DNA of 41,309 nucleotides. It comes from CAYNNQ01 sp964398785 (GTDB lineage Bacteria; Desulfobacterota; Desulfovibrionia; Desulfovibrionales; Desulfonatronovibrionaceae). Every line of letters begins with the position of its first letter. The stretch's first letter is position 1. Below the pieces are notes generated by a model, which was given only the letters and a program-made list of their open reading frames with translations, had not been told where the DNA came from and did not search any database. The stretch is from the NCBI GenBank assembly GCA_964398785.1, contig CAYNNQ010000025.1, positions 1 to 41,309 on the forward strand, in the 5' to 3' direction. The position numbers were made by a program, and so were the translations under genes. Positions 24,999 to 33,833 of the stretch are shown here, piece after piece.

Positions 24999-25736
24999 AT
25001 GAGCAAAATACATAAAAAATATTTAAAAAATCCAAATTCAGGATTGATTGAGAGCTATCGGTTCATTGCCGGTGACCGGCGCAATGAATCAAGGCAGTAT
25101 GAAATACTGCCGGACGGCTATTTTGATCTTTCTTTTTTGCTTTCCGAATCCGCATGCAAAATTTTCCTCGCAGGGCCATACACCCAAAAAACATATGTTC
25201 CTCTGGGCACTTATGAGCTATTTATTGTACACTTCAGGGCGGGAAGAATGCCAAGGCTTATCAACGGCAGGCCCCGTGAACTGGTCAATACGATGATCGA
25301 ACTTCCCGGCTTATGCGGCCGTGACACCGATATAATCGGTGAAGAACTGATGAGGAACAAGGCCGCGGGGTTCAGGCAGGCATTTGTTGAAAATTTATTG
25401 TGCCATACACATGCCGCTCCATTATCCAATGACAAGCTCTATGAAGAAGCGGCTGCGGCAATTGAATCCGGGGGCGGTCAGATTCACATAGGGGAACTCG
25501 CGCACCTTTTAAATGTCAACACCAGAATGCTTGAACGTAGATTCAAGGCAATCCTCGGATTTTCACCGAAAATGTTTGCCAGGCTGGTTCGGTTTCAAAA
25601 AATTGTTGAAAAATTAAGAACCGTTTCAGATGCTTCCAGGCTCACCGATATCGCCCATGAATTCGGCTATACCGACCAATCCCATTTTATCCGCGACTTC
25701 AAAGCCATGTCCGGCGTCCCGCCGGCTTCATTTTAG
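24999..25736 (+). CDS. AraC-family transcriptional regulator
   Basis: This 245-residue protein has a C-terminal AraC DNA-binding domain (about residues 145-245): IHIGELAHLLNVNTRMLERR is the first helix-turn-helix, and LTDIAHEFGYTDQSHFIRDF with the closing SGVPPASF is the second. The N-terminal part, with EILPDGYFDLSFLLSE and a PLGTYELFIVHFRAG segment, resembles the DUF6597 sensor region of small AraC proteins. ATG 24999 is preferred to GTG 24972; neither has a clear ribosome binding site. It probably controls the flavodoxin-ferredoxin gene and the amidase that follow on the same strand. Confidence 0.88.
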   Translation: MSKIHKKYLKNPNSGLIESYRFIAGDRRNESRQYEILPDGYFDLSFLLSESACKIFLAGPYTQKTYVPLGTYELFIVHFRAGRMPRLINGRPRELVNTMIELPGLCGRDTDIIGEELMRNKAAGFRQAFVENLLCHTHAAPLSNDKLYEEAAAAIESGGGQIHIGELAHLLNVNTRMLERRFKAILGFSPKMFARLVRFQKIVEKLRTVSDASRLTDIAHEFGYTDQSHFIRDFKAMSGVPPASF

Positions 25737-25864
25737 CTCATTTCTTTTGTCGCATTTTTACAATTCTTTCTTTTCATTTCCCGGAATTGTGCCTCGTAAA
25801 GTTTAAAACAGCGTTGGGACATTTATGGAAAATCTTCCAGGACCAAGAGATTCGGAGGTGTGCA

Positions 25865-26692
25865 ATGGATATCGGAACAATTTCCTGTTTCTGTTTTTCT
25901 CCCACAGGCTCAACAAGGCGAATCACGGAAAACATCGCCCAGGGTATAAATCCCGCACATACAGAAATAATCGACCTGACAAAACCGGTCCACCGAAGAG
26001 GTGTTGATACGGCCTTTGAAGGCAAAGCCGTTATTCTGGCATCGCCGGTTTATTACGGCCGCGTTCCGCAATCGGCTGCGGCCTTTTTTGACTTGCTCGA
26101 CGGGAAACAGGCACATGCCATACTCGTGGTTGTCTATGGAAACCGGGCATATGAAGATGCACTTAGGGAATTACATGACATCGCAATGGAACGCGATTTC
26201 ATTCCGGTTGCCGGGGCTGCATTTGTGGCGGAGCACTCGTATTCCGCTCCAACGCATCCGATTGCCCAGGGAAGGCCCGACAAAGAGGATTTATTAAAAG
26301 CCCGGTCATTCGGGGCCGAGGTTCGCAAAAAACTTGAAAGTTTTCCGGCCGGAAAAAGCCTCCCCCCGCTCAGAGTGCCCGGGAAAATGCCGTATGTTGA
26401 GCCTTTTAACCTGAACAGGCTCATGGAAGCACGGCACCATCTGCCCCTGACCCCGGAAACAGATACATATTTATGTAACGGATGCGGCCAGTGTGCTGAA
26501 GTCTGTCCAACAGGGGCCATATCGCGGGAGGATACGCAAATCATCGACAGATGGAAGTGTTTGATATGCTTTGCGTGTATCAAGAGCTGCCCGGCCGGTG
26601 CAAAACAGATGAAATCCCCGCATTTCAACAATGCAGTTGAAGAATTATACAGTTCCTGCCGGGAAAGAAAAGAGCCGGAATGGTATTTTTAG
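25865..26692 (+). CDS. EFR1-type flavodoxin-ferredoxin protein
   Basis: This 275-residue electron-transfer protein joins a flavodoxin-like FMN domain (FSPTGSTRRI at residues 11-20, ASPVYYGRVP at 59-68) to a C-terminal two-cluster ferredoxin. The iron-sulfur ligands are Cys204, 207, 210, 214 (CNGCGQCAEVCP) and Cys232, 235, 238, 242 (CLICFACIKSCP). CGGAGG lies before the ATG at 25865; an in-frame start at 25787 is less likely. It could pass electrons between a flavin and 4Fe-4S carriers in the cytoplasm. Its neighbours are an AraC regulator and an amidase. Confidence 0.9.
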   Translation: MDIGTISCFCFSPTGSTRRITENIAQGINPAHTEIIDLTKPVHRRGVDTAFEGKAVILASPVYYGRVPQSAAAFFDLLDGKQAHAILVVVYGNRAYEDALRELHDIAMERDFIPVAGAAFVAEHSYSAPTHPIAQGRPDKEDLLKARSFGAEVRKKLESFPAGKSLPPLRVPGKMPYVEPFNLNRLMEARHHLPLTPETDTYLCNGCGQCAEVCPTGAISREDTQIIDRWKCLICFACIKSCPAGAKQMKSPHFNNAVEELYSSCRERKEPEWYF

Positions 26693-26733
26693 GAAATTGC
26701 ATGCCGGAGACCATAAACTGAAAGGGATTGAAA

Positions 26734-28155
26734 ATGGAACCGTTGAAAAGCAGCAGCGAGATTTTCCGCCTGGGAGCAGCCGAAATTGCCGGGCGGGTAA
26801 AGAAACGCGAAATTTCCTGCCGAGAGTCGATTTCCGCACATTTGGACCGGATTGCCCGGATCAACGGGCGCGTCAATGCAGTTGTCAACGTTTTATCCGA
26901 ACAGGCCTTGGAACAGGCAGATGAACTGGACCGCAGAATTGACCGCAAAGAGCCGGTGGGGCCCCTTGCCGGGGTCCCGTTTACTGTAAAGGAAAACATT
27001 GATTTGGCCGGCTCGGCCACGACATTCGGCGTAACCGCCATGCAAGCGGCAATTCCCGCGCGCGACGCCCCGCACATTTCCCGGCTCAGGGAGGCCGGCG
27101 CCATCCCCATCGGGCGTACCAACCTCTCGGAGTTGGGCCTGCGTCCGCACACCGTCAATCCCCTGCACGGGCAAACCACGAATCCATGGACAACAAAAAT
27201 GACCTCCGGCGGGTCAAGCGGCGGGGATGCGGCGGCTGTGGCTACCGGGATGACGCCTTTGGGCATGGGCAATGATTACGGCGGTTCATTGCGCGCCCCT
27301 GCGCAGTTTAACGGTGTTTGTTCCATTAAGCCTTCCCTGGGGAGGGTGCCGGATCATATGTCGCTTATGCCCTCGGAGCCGGGCATCTCTATGCAGCTGT
27401 TTTTATCCCAGGGGCCGATGGCAAGGCATGTAAGAGACCTTAGGGCGGCATTGGAGCAGATGAATGGTTTTGATGCCAGGGATCCGCGCTGGGTTCCGGT
27501 GCCAATGGACGGAGCAATGCCGGATCAATCGCTGAAAGTCGCTGTGGTCTCGGATCCGGCCGGCTGCGGCGTGGCCCCGGAAGTCGTAGACGGGGTACAA
27601 AAAGCGGCCGGGTGGTTAAGCGATGCTGGATACGCTGTGGAAGAAATCGAGCCGCCGCAGATGCTGGATGCCTGGTGGAAATGGGTTGAACTGACCTGCA
27701 TGGAAATCCGTACCCTTGTGTTGCCTGGAGCAAGGGACATCGCTTCGGCTGATACGGTTGCATTTCTGGAGTATTGGTCGGAGCTCTCTTCGGACTGCGG
27801 TTTAACTGCCTACATGGAGGCCCTGGCCCAGCGCAACGCCATTGCCAGGAAATGGGCCGAGTTCCAGGAAACTTATGCTTTGATCCTGGGGCCGGCATTG
27901 ACTGAGATTGATTTTGAGCCCGGATTCGATATTTGGAGTGCAGATGAGGTAAAACGATACATCCGGGCCTCTCGCCTTATGATGGCCGCCAATATGCTCG
28001 GCCTTCCCGCAGCGGTTTTGCCCGTGGACAATACGAATCAAGGGGCCGCGGTTCAGATACTTGGCCCGCGATTTGCCGAAGAGCTGGTGCTGGATGCGGC
28101 CGGGATTGTCGAGGAACAGCCCGGGATACCCGCGCCGATTGATCCAGCAACCTGA
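26734..28155 (+). CDS. Amidase-signature family amidase
   Basis: This 473-residue hydrolase has the full Ser-cisSer-Lys triad: Lys86 in FTVKENID, cis-Ser161 in SGGSSGGD and nucleophile Ser185 in GNDYGGSLRAPA. Compared with GatA the sequence GNDYGGS replaces GTDTGGS, and the C-terminal half is unlike GatA, so it is a stand-alone amidase of unknown substrate. AAAGGG seven bases before ATG 26734 decides this start over a TTG at 26728. It lies 41 bases after the flavodoxin-ferredoxin gene, probably in one transcript. Confidence 0.9.
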   Translation: MEPLKSSSEIFRLGAAEIAGRVKKREISCRESISAHLDRIARINGRVNAVVNVLSEQALEQADELDRRIDRKEPVGPLAGVPFTVKENIDLAGSATTFGVTAMQAAIPARDAPHISRLREAGAIPIGRTNLSELGLRPHTVNPLHGQTTNPWTTKMTSGGSSGGDAAAVATGMTPLGMGNDYGGSLRAPAQFNGVCSIKPSLGRVPDHMSLMPSEPGISMQLFLSQGPMARHVRDLRAALEQMNGFDARDPRWVPVPMDGAMPDQSLKVAVVSDPAGCGVAPEVVDGVQKAAGWLSDAGYAVEEIEPPQMLDAWWKWVELTCMEIRTLVLPGARDIASADTVAFLEYWSELSSDCGLTAYMEALAQRNAIARKWAEFQETYALILGPALTEIDFEPGFDIWSADEVKRYIRASRLMMAANMLGLPAAVLPVDNTNQGAAVQILGPRFAEELVLDAAGIVEEQPGIPAPIDPAT

Positions 28156-28375
28156 ATCAACCGGCAAAAAAGGTATGATGATGAATCGTTTGAAAAATCA
28201 GCTGATCACCTCCTGAGCCACTGAACGCAAGTGTGCAGACCAGGGGGAGGGCAATGTGTGTATTTGGGGTGATCCATGTCCATGTTCGACCAATAGAATG
28301 ATAAATGGAGGCTTATGGTTTAGATATCCAGTTTTCAACCGGGAAAATAAAAATCGGCATCTTACAGATTCGTTT

Positions 28376-29416
28376 TCATATCCTGTCCCGGCGGACATAG
28401 AATCTAAGCCTGGAGCCGGTCACATCGCTTTTGCCCGTAAACCAGAATGTAATCAGTCCCACGGCCTGAAGGAAAAGAATGGTTCCCGGTGTCCACAGTC
28501 GGGCAAACCCGGAAAACACCTCCGGAACCGATCCGGATGCTGAAGGAAAGAAAAAAGGCAGAGCCAGGACGTACCCGGCACAGATCAGGCTCATCCCCTG
28601 ATAGACGGAAATCCTTCCCCGGCCGCGGTAATCGCTGCGCAAAAACTCGGAATAAAAGCGCCACAGCTGAGTTACGAGCATGCTTGTAAGCAGGGCGGGG
28701 AGGAAAAAACCATACAGAAACATGGTCATGGCCGCCAGGGCGCAGGCCGAATACAAAACAGCGGTAACCGCCTGAACCGGCAGCAAAGGGACACCCTCAA
28801 AACCGCCGACATAACTGGCCTTCTTTGTCCCGCCCCGAAAAACCAGGCCGAATCTTTCCAGTCTTTGACGCCAGCCCGGGGAAAGGGAAGAAATCGGCCG
28901 CCCGTAACAGCAGCCGAAACTTATGCAGGCCAGCCTGCCCATTCCCTCGCCCAGGGCGTAGGCAACTCCGATCGCGGCCAGAACCGGAATAACCCCGCCT
29001 TTGTTTTCCAAAAAATTTCCCACAAGCAAAACAATCCACGGAGCCAGTAAAGTGCCCACGAAAACCGCTCCGCCGATACTGAGCGTGTAGCTTTTATTCT
29101 CCACTACCCGGGCCACCAGACTGGAAGCCGGAATGCATATCCCAAGTAAAATCGCGATTACGGCCAGAAGAAACGCCCCGGAAACGCCGATGCTACCGCA
29201 CAAAAAAACCACCACGGCCGTTGCCGCGGTATAACTCAATGCGTTAAAAAAACCGTAAAAAGTGAAATTGATTCCTTGCCACTCCTCGCCGTCCGGGCTG
29301 GAAACCGGAACCGCGGCCAGCATCTGCCATCCGGCTTGGGGCAGGTGCACAAGAGCCCAGCGATAAAGGAAAAACAAAATCATGGACAAAAAAACTATCA
29401 AAACCAAAACGGCCAT
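28376..29416 (-). CDS. Lgt-like (prolipoprotein diacylglyceryl transferase family) membrane protein
   Basis: This 346-residue protein with about eight membrane helices is related to Lgt, which moves diacylglycerol from phosphatidylglycerol to lipoprotein cysteine. Related segments are GEGMGRLACISFGCCYGRP (Arg161, Arg173) and EFLRSDYRGRGRISVYQGMS (257-275). At the place where Lgt has HPxQLYE it has LLPVQAVTAVLY, so a conserved His is absent, and the N-terminus is longer. It is therefore a paralog, perhaps with another acceptor. AAAGGAG precedes the ATG. It lies downstream of the decarboxylase-like gene on the same strand. A relic of a homolog is at 21665-21784. Confidence 0.75.
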   Translation of the reverse strand: MAVLVLIVFLSMILFFLYRWALVHLPQAGWQMLAAVPVSSPDGEEWQGINFTFYGFFNALSYTAATAVVVFLCGSIGVSGAFLLAVIAILLGICIPASSLVARVVENKSYTLSIGGAVFVGTLLAPWIVLLVGNFLENKGGVIPVLAAIGVAYALGEGMGRLACISFGCCYGRPISSLSPGWRQRLERFGLVFRGGTKKASYVGGFEGVPLLPVQAVTAVLYSACALAAMTMFLYGFFLPALLTSMLVTQLWRFYSEFLRSDYRGRGRISVYQGMSLICAGYVLALPFFFPSASGSVPEVFSGFARLWTPGTILFLQAVGLITFWFTGKSDVTGSRLRFYVRRDRI

Positions 29417-29554
29417 TTGAAGATACTCCTTTTAGGATTTGGCTTTTCACATAAATCCGTGCAAAATTTTGTTGTTAAAAACCCGCAATCAACGCTTAAG
29501 TAGATGAATTTAAATGTTTTTATTAAAAATTATTGAATTGACTAACCGTTGGAA

Positions 29555-29593
29555 TAATCCAAATCCAAATCCAAATCCAAATCGAAATCGAAA
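29555..29593. repeat. Hexanucleotide tandem repeat
   Basis: Four exact CCAAAT units (29559-29582) are followed by CGAAAT and CGAAA, in a 316-base AT-rich gap between the Lgt-like and decarboxylase-like genes. No supported gene crosses it. Apart from this repeat the gap (29417-29732) shows only the AT-rich upstream region of the Lgt-like gene. Confidence 0.85.
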
Positions 29594-29732
29594 GAGTGCG
29601 TCATTTTGTGCGCGGGTGAAACCCTCGGCTTATGGGATCGATTTCGACCCCGAAAAAAAATCCACCCCGCCTGATCTCAAGACCAAAAAGAGTCACCGCA
29701 ACAAAACGGCCCTTCCCCAATCGGAACAAAGG

Positions 29733-30791
29733 CTAACCGAAGAAAAAATAAGGCCTTTCTACTTCCCTTTCCTCCCCGGCCGCCTTGGCTATGGACATGC
29801 GCACCTGCACCTCGGTCTCCACAAGAGACTGTCCAAATCCCATACTGTACCTGCTGCGGACGTCGCTGCGCCGGACATTTTCCGCAATATCCGGGTCAAA
29901 CACCACTTTTCCCGGCTCAAACAGAAGTATGTCCTGAGAACTTCCCGGCCGATAGAGACTCTTGGGCTGCCCCTTTTCGAGCATCATTCCCGGCCGGACA
30001 TCCATTGGCTTCTCATAGCGCTTGGAACTGTACGCCTGATCAATCCTGCCGATCATGAGCGCGACCACCTCGATCATGGCCACTACCCCGCATCCGGTCC
30101 CACCGCAGACATCGGTATCTATGATGGTTACCACCCTCTTATTTTTGGAAAACGGAGTGACCGTCTCCACCACTGCCCCGGGATTGCAGCAGTGATAATC
30201 TCCGCTTATCTCATATATATCCAGGACCTTCCCGCTTACCGGAGCGTGGTTGTAATGATACTTCTCCGGAGTCAGGCGAAACATGGCAAAATCCCCGTTT
30301 TGAAAACGCTTGAGCCACTTGTCCTTGTCCGTTCCCAAAATCTCCTTAAAAGTAAAAAACTTGTCCTTCAGAAATAAAAGATGTTCCGGATTCAGGGAAC
30401 CCATAAGCATGCGGCTGTCAGCAGGAGCGACTACCACATTTTTATCCGCGGGCATGGGCCGGTACTGCCAGTATCTTATCTGCCGCTCAAAAATCCGTTT
30501 AAGCGATCTGTAATATATCGGGGGCTGCACGCATTCCCGAAGATCCACCCCAAGATCCCGAAGCGCCTTTCTCGCGCCGGTGAGACCGGATCCAAAAGGC
30601 AGGTCATAGTTGAGCCATCCCAGAAGGGCAGACATGCGCGCCGAAACGCATAGCCGGAAAAGAACCGGGGCCTTCTCCCGCAAATCACTGTAAATCAGCC
30701 TTATGGTCCGGTCGCTGAAGAGCTTTTCCGTACAAACCCGGCCGGTTTTCCTGTCCACATACTGATGTATGCCCTCAGCCGCACAATGCAT
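29733..30791 (-). CDS. Phosphatidylserine decarboxylase-like pyruvoyl proenzyme
   Basis: This 352-residue protein resembles the longer clostridial-type Psd: IHQYVDRKTGRVCTEK at the start and YRSLKRIFERQIR before the core. The self-cleaving triad is seen as Asp125 (APADSRM), His182 (YHYNHAPVSG) and the cleavage pair Gly283-Ser284 in PGSSQDILLFEPGKV, where E. coli has LGST. The core GVVAMIEVVALMIGRI also fits. It should mature into beta and alpha chains with a pyruvoyl group. The start at 30791 follows GGGGCGG and overlaps the upstream gene by 17 bases. The true substrate, phosphatidylserine or another headgroup, is open. Confidence 0.85.
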   Translation of the reverse strand: MHCAAEGIHQYVDRKTGRVCTEKLFSDRTIRLIYSDLREKAPVLFRLCVSARMSALLGWLNYDLPFGSGLTGARKALRDLGVDLRECVQPPIYYRSLKRIFERQIRYWQYRPMPADKNVVVAPADSRMLMGSLNPEHLLFLKDKFFTFKEILGTDKDKWLKRFQNGDFAMFRLTPEKYHYNHAPVSGKVLDIYEISGDYHCCNPGAVVETVTPFSKNKRVVTIIDTDVCGGTGCGVVAMIEVVALMIGRIDQAYSSKRYEKPMDVRPGMMLEKGQPKSLYRPGSSQDILLFEPGKVVFDPDIAENVRRSDVRSRYSMGFGQSLVETEVQVRMSIAKAAGEEREVERPYFFFG

Positions 30792-33162
30792 CGCAATCCG
30801 CCCCTGTCCCCTGCATAATTGATTTCCGGTCCTTTCCGGACTCAAATCCGCATGGGTCATAATTATCCTCCGCCGCCTGCTCGGCATTTTTACCGGCCGT
30901 ATAACCCAGAAGGGAAACAAGCTTTATTATTTCCTCTATCCGCAAATCTCCGCCCAGAAATTTCCTTTCCATAAGATGCAGATACTCGGAAGGACCGTGT
31001 TCCTGGGCGCCCATAACATTCCAGAGTTCTTCCCGATCCTCGAATTTCTTCAAGTCCTTCCACAAAAAGGAAAAACCCTCGGATGCGTATTTCTCCCGGA
31101 GATCGGTGCGGTAATATTTTTCAGCCGCGGTATTGAACTCCTCCCCGCTTAAGCGCATGGGCGAAGCCACACCGCTTTTTCGGCATATTTCCGCGCATAG
31201 ACGCCCGGAAGCGGTCCTCCACGGGTCCCGGATCATCCGCTTAAGTTCCTGCAGGACATCATTCATGCCGTTTTTCTCCACCAGATCCGGGGCATCCCTT
31301 AAGATGCGCCGAACCAGAACCAGACGGAACTCCTGGTTGTATACCCGCCAATAGCCCTGGTATCTGCGGCTGGAGCGGATGGATGGGGTCTCCAGAATAA
31401 GCCTGCGCAGGAAACGATTGGTGCTTTTCTTGTGCACATAAAAAGTGGGAATGCCTATGGCGGTGGTGAAAAATATCTGTCGCCGCTCGCTTTCCACTGA
31501 AGGATGATCGGGAACATCCGCATGCCCTATTTCCCCCCGGGCCATATACTTAAAAGCCAGGGAGGTCAGAAGAGCCTGCAGCGCCGAGGCCTCCCTCATC
31601 CCCCGGGAAAGGGAGAAGAACTGACTGTAATACCTGCCCTCAAAGCCGCAAAAACCCATCTGCTTGAACTGCCGCAATTTATACAGCTGATAGGCGGACA
31701 TGCGGCTGTGAAACACCCCCATGGTCTCCAGGTCCCTTATCAGGCGCTGATCATTTCCGGGACTCCCGTCCAGACCGGGGCTCCGGCGCGTGCTCATAAG
31801 GGCCACGAAATAATCTATGAGGCGAAAATCCTGGATATAATCCCCTTTCAGGCGGAAGACACGGCTTATCATTTTATCCAGTGCTTCCGGACCGAACGGG
31901 GTCAGCCTGTGCCCAAGAAAATTAAGGCTGGCCTTTTTCTTCCATCTGCGCCAGATCATTCGCAGATGGGTGAAATCCAGCTCGTGCGGGAGGAATCCCA
32001 GGGCCAGCTCGGGGTGAAAATCCTTGAAATCCATGCGGTACGGAGAACCGCTATAAGTCCCCACGAACAGAGGCAGAAAGTGCTCGATTATCTTTATCGC
32101 CAAATCGCCCTGGTACTTTTCCTGTTTGGGACCGAAACCGGATGCCGGATCGCTCCGCATGTCATTTAGAACCCGGCTGCCCAGGCTTATATGGATTCCG
32201 TTGTTGGCCAGGCTGGTGTTGGAAGTATTGGGCAGGACAACCAGATTGCGGGTTATGATTCCGCATTCCTTGAGCTTGGGGATGATGTTCAACTGACTGC
32301 GGGAAAGGACCTCGTGACAAAGCCCCATGTAGGCCCGTTTTTCCTCTCCCCGGTCCCAGCCGGAAAGGCAGGGATTCATAAAAAGTTTGCGGTAGTAGGA
32401 ATCGGAAATGACCGCGTTGAGCATCTTCTGGCGGACAGGGGAATGGGGCGCGCAGTAGACCACGACTTTCTGACCGGACTCCTCCAGGCCGAACCGCTTG
32501 TTGGCATAGGCCACGAGAAGCTGGCAGAACAAAAATCTCTGGGCCGTCTCCCTGGCCACGCCCTCTCCGGGTTTGTCCCCGCTGTTCAAGGTGGCCGGAT
32601 AAAAGGAAACCACTTCCGGAGAAGTGTTGTCGTTCTGGAAGTTATCCATGAATCCGGCCAGAACCCTGCGGACGTTACCGGGCACCTGCCCGGACCCGAG
32701 TATGTCGGCCAGGGACAATTTCAAAAGATAGCTGACCGGTACCCGAATCATTTCCGCGCCCTGTTTTTCATAAACAAAGTCCCGGAAGTCGGAACGCAGG
32801 GGACTGGCGTGGTCCTTTTTATCCTGTTTCAGATCATGGGTGAAAAGTGAATCCGCATACCTGGAAAGCAGCTCGCGGGGAAAAACAATCCAGCTGTTTT
32901 CCCATATCTGATTCGGGTTATCGCGCAGATACTCATCCAGGCCGTGCACAAGCCTATCCGAAGTATCTCCCCTGTCCGTGCGCCTGCGGATATTGGAATA
33001 AAAACGGGAGTTTTTTATGCTCCGGGGCAGATCCACATCCCCGGAGCCGCCCTCCACAACCACCTGGAATTCATTTTCCACCCCGGCCGTGCAGTCCTTC
33101 CCGGAAAAGGGGAACTCCCGCAGCCCCGCATTCAGCCACTCAAAATCCCGGATAGCGGACAA
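30775..33162 (-). CDS. Large conserved-looking protein of unknown function, in lipid gene cluster
   Basis: This 795-residue protein is mostly soluble, with no signal peptide or membrane span. I do not recognise its family. Visible features are CTAGVENEFQ (residues 25-33), which resembles the Glu-x-Glu start of glutamate-cysteine-ligase-like carboxylate-amine ligases, then NNGIHISLGSR (about 320-330), and a striking block SGSPYRMDFKDFHPELALGF with LPHELDFTHLRMIWRRWKKK (about 371-410). The TTG start at 33162 is supported by AGGAG seven bases away. It overlaps the decarboxylase-like gene by 17 bases, so the two are translationally coupled. An ATP-dependent ligase role would fit the cluster but is a guess. 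Confidence 0.85.
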   Translation of the reverse strand: MSAIRDFEWLNAGLREFPFSGKDCTAGVENEFQVVVEGGSGDVDLPRSIKNSRFYSNIRRRTDRGDTSDRLVHGLDEYLRDNPNQIWENSWIVFPRELLSRYADSLFTHDLKQDKKDHASPLRSDFRDFVYEKQGAEMIRVPVSYLLKLSLADILGSGQVPGNVRRVLAGFMDNFQNDNTSPEVVSFYPATLNSGDKPGEGVARETAQRFLFCQLLVAYANKRFGLEESGQKVVVYCAPHSPVRQKMLNAVISDSYYRKLFMNPCLSGWDRGEEKRAYMGLCHEVLSRSQLNIIPKLKECGIITRNLVVLPNTSNTSLANNGIHISLGSRVLNDMRSDPASGFGPKQEKYQGDLAIKIIEHFLPLFVGTYSGSPYRMDFKDFHPELALGFLPHELDFTHLRMIWRRWKKKASLNFLGHRLTPFGPEALDKMISRVFRLKGDYIQDFRLIDYFVALMSTRRSPGLDGSPGNDQRLIRDLETMGVFHSRMSAYQLYKLRQFKQMGFCGFEGRYYSQFFSLSRGMREASALQALLTSLAFKYMARGEIGHADVPDHPSVESERRQIFFTTAIGIPTFYVHKKSTNRFLRRLILETPSIRSSRRYQGYWRVYNQEFRLVLVRRILRDAPDLVEKNGMNDVLQELKRMIRDPWRTASGRLCAEICRKSGVASPMRLSGEEFNTAAEKYYRTDLREKYASEGFSFLWKDLKKFEDREELWNVMGAQEHGPSEYLHLMERKFLGGDLRIEEIIKLVSLLGYTAGKNAEQAAEDNYDPCGFESGKDRKSIMQGTGADCDALCG

Positions 33163-33234
33163 TTTTTCGCTCCTTTTTGTTTTTTCCCGAAGCTACTTTG
33201 GGATTATGACCAACAGATGACTTTTGAGTGAAAT

Positions 33235-33272
33235 TCCGGAAACACGTTCGCAAATGTAACACTCCGGAAACA
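33235..33272. promoter_or_regulatory. Paired TCCGGAAACA motif between divergent genes
   Basis: The ten-base sequence TCCGGAAACA occurs twice, at 33235-33244 and 33263-33272, in the 197-base gap between the divergent 795-residue gene and dedA. It could be a double operator site, but no known regulator consensus was recognised. Confidence 0.25.
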
Positions 33273-33359
33273 AAGAAAAGAGAATACGGCAACTGCATAA
33301 CATTCCGCGGATATTCACGGAACCCGGTCAAAAAAAACGCGCAAAAAAGGAGAGAGGGC

Positions 33360-33833
33360 ATGGACGAGTTGAGCGCGACCTCCCAGCTCGGATACCTGGC
33401 GGTATTCACAGGCACGGCCATGGAAGGGGAGACCGTTTTGCTTCTGGCCGCAGCCGCGGTGCACATGGGCTATTTGCAGCTGATGCCGGTGATTGTGATC
33501 GGGTTTCTGGGCGCGGTATGCGGGGATCAGCTTTTTTTCTGGATGGGCAGGCTACAGGGCCGGGCGGTGCTCTCAAGATTCCCCCGGCTTGCCGAGAAAA
33601 TATCCAAAGTCACCGGACTTATGAACAGACACAAGATAAAGCTTTTACTTGGCTACCGGCTTATGTTCGGGCTCAGGGGAACGGTTGTTTTCGCCCTGGG
33701 CATGGGACGGCTACGGGGCAAAACATTCGCGGCCCTCAACCTTCTAATCTCGTTTATCTGGGTAGTAGCCTTGTTCATGGCTGGGACAAAGCTGGCCGGT
33801 ATTCTGAATATCGTTTTCGGAGGGATCGGATAA
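33360..33833 (+). CDS. DedA-family membrane protein with replaced C-terminus
   Basis: This 157-residue membrane protein is of the DedA/VTT family (putative lipid scramblases or flippases): FTGTAMEGETVLLLAAA at the start, GAVCGDQLFFWMGRLQG, and a GYRLMFGLRGTVVFALGMGR block around residues 98-117. The AAAGGAGAGAGGG stretch before the ATG decides this start. The protein ends ILNIVFGGIG, identical to the end of the NSS transporter at 24661, because the gene runs into a duplicated segment. The relic at 21778-21864 instead ends LMDIF. The last ten residues are thus foreign to the family. It is divergent from the 795-residue gene. Confidence 0.88.
   Translation: MDELSATSQLGYLAVFTGTAMEGETVLLLAAAAVHMGYLQLMPVIVIGFLGAVCGDQLFFWMGRLQGRAVLSRFPRLAEKISKVTGLMNRHKIKLLLGYRLMFGLRGTVVFALGMGRLRGKTFAALNLLISFIWVVALFMAGTKLAGILNIVFGGIG

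Noticed and set aside
29555..29593. CRISPR array
   Set aside because: The units are six bases long and contiguous, without spacers; no cas genes are present in the window.
29514..30377. Plus-strand open frame starting in the hexamer repeat
   Set aside because: Mostly antisense to the decarboxylase-like gene; the Asn-Pro repeat at its start is only the translated CCAAAT tract.
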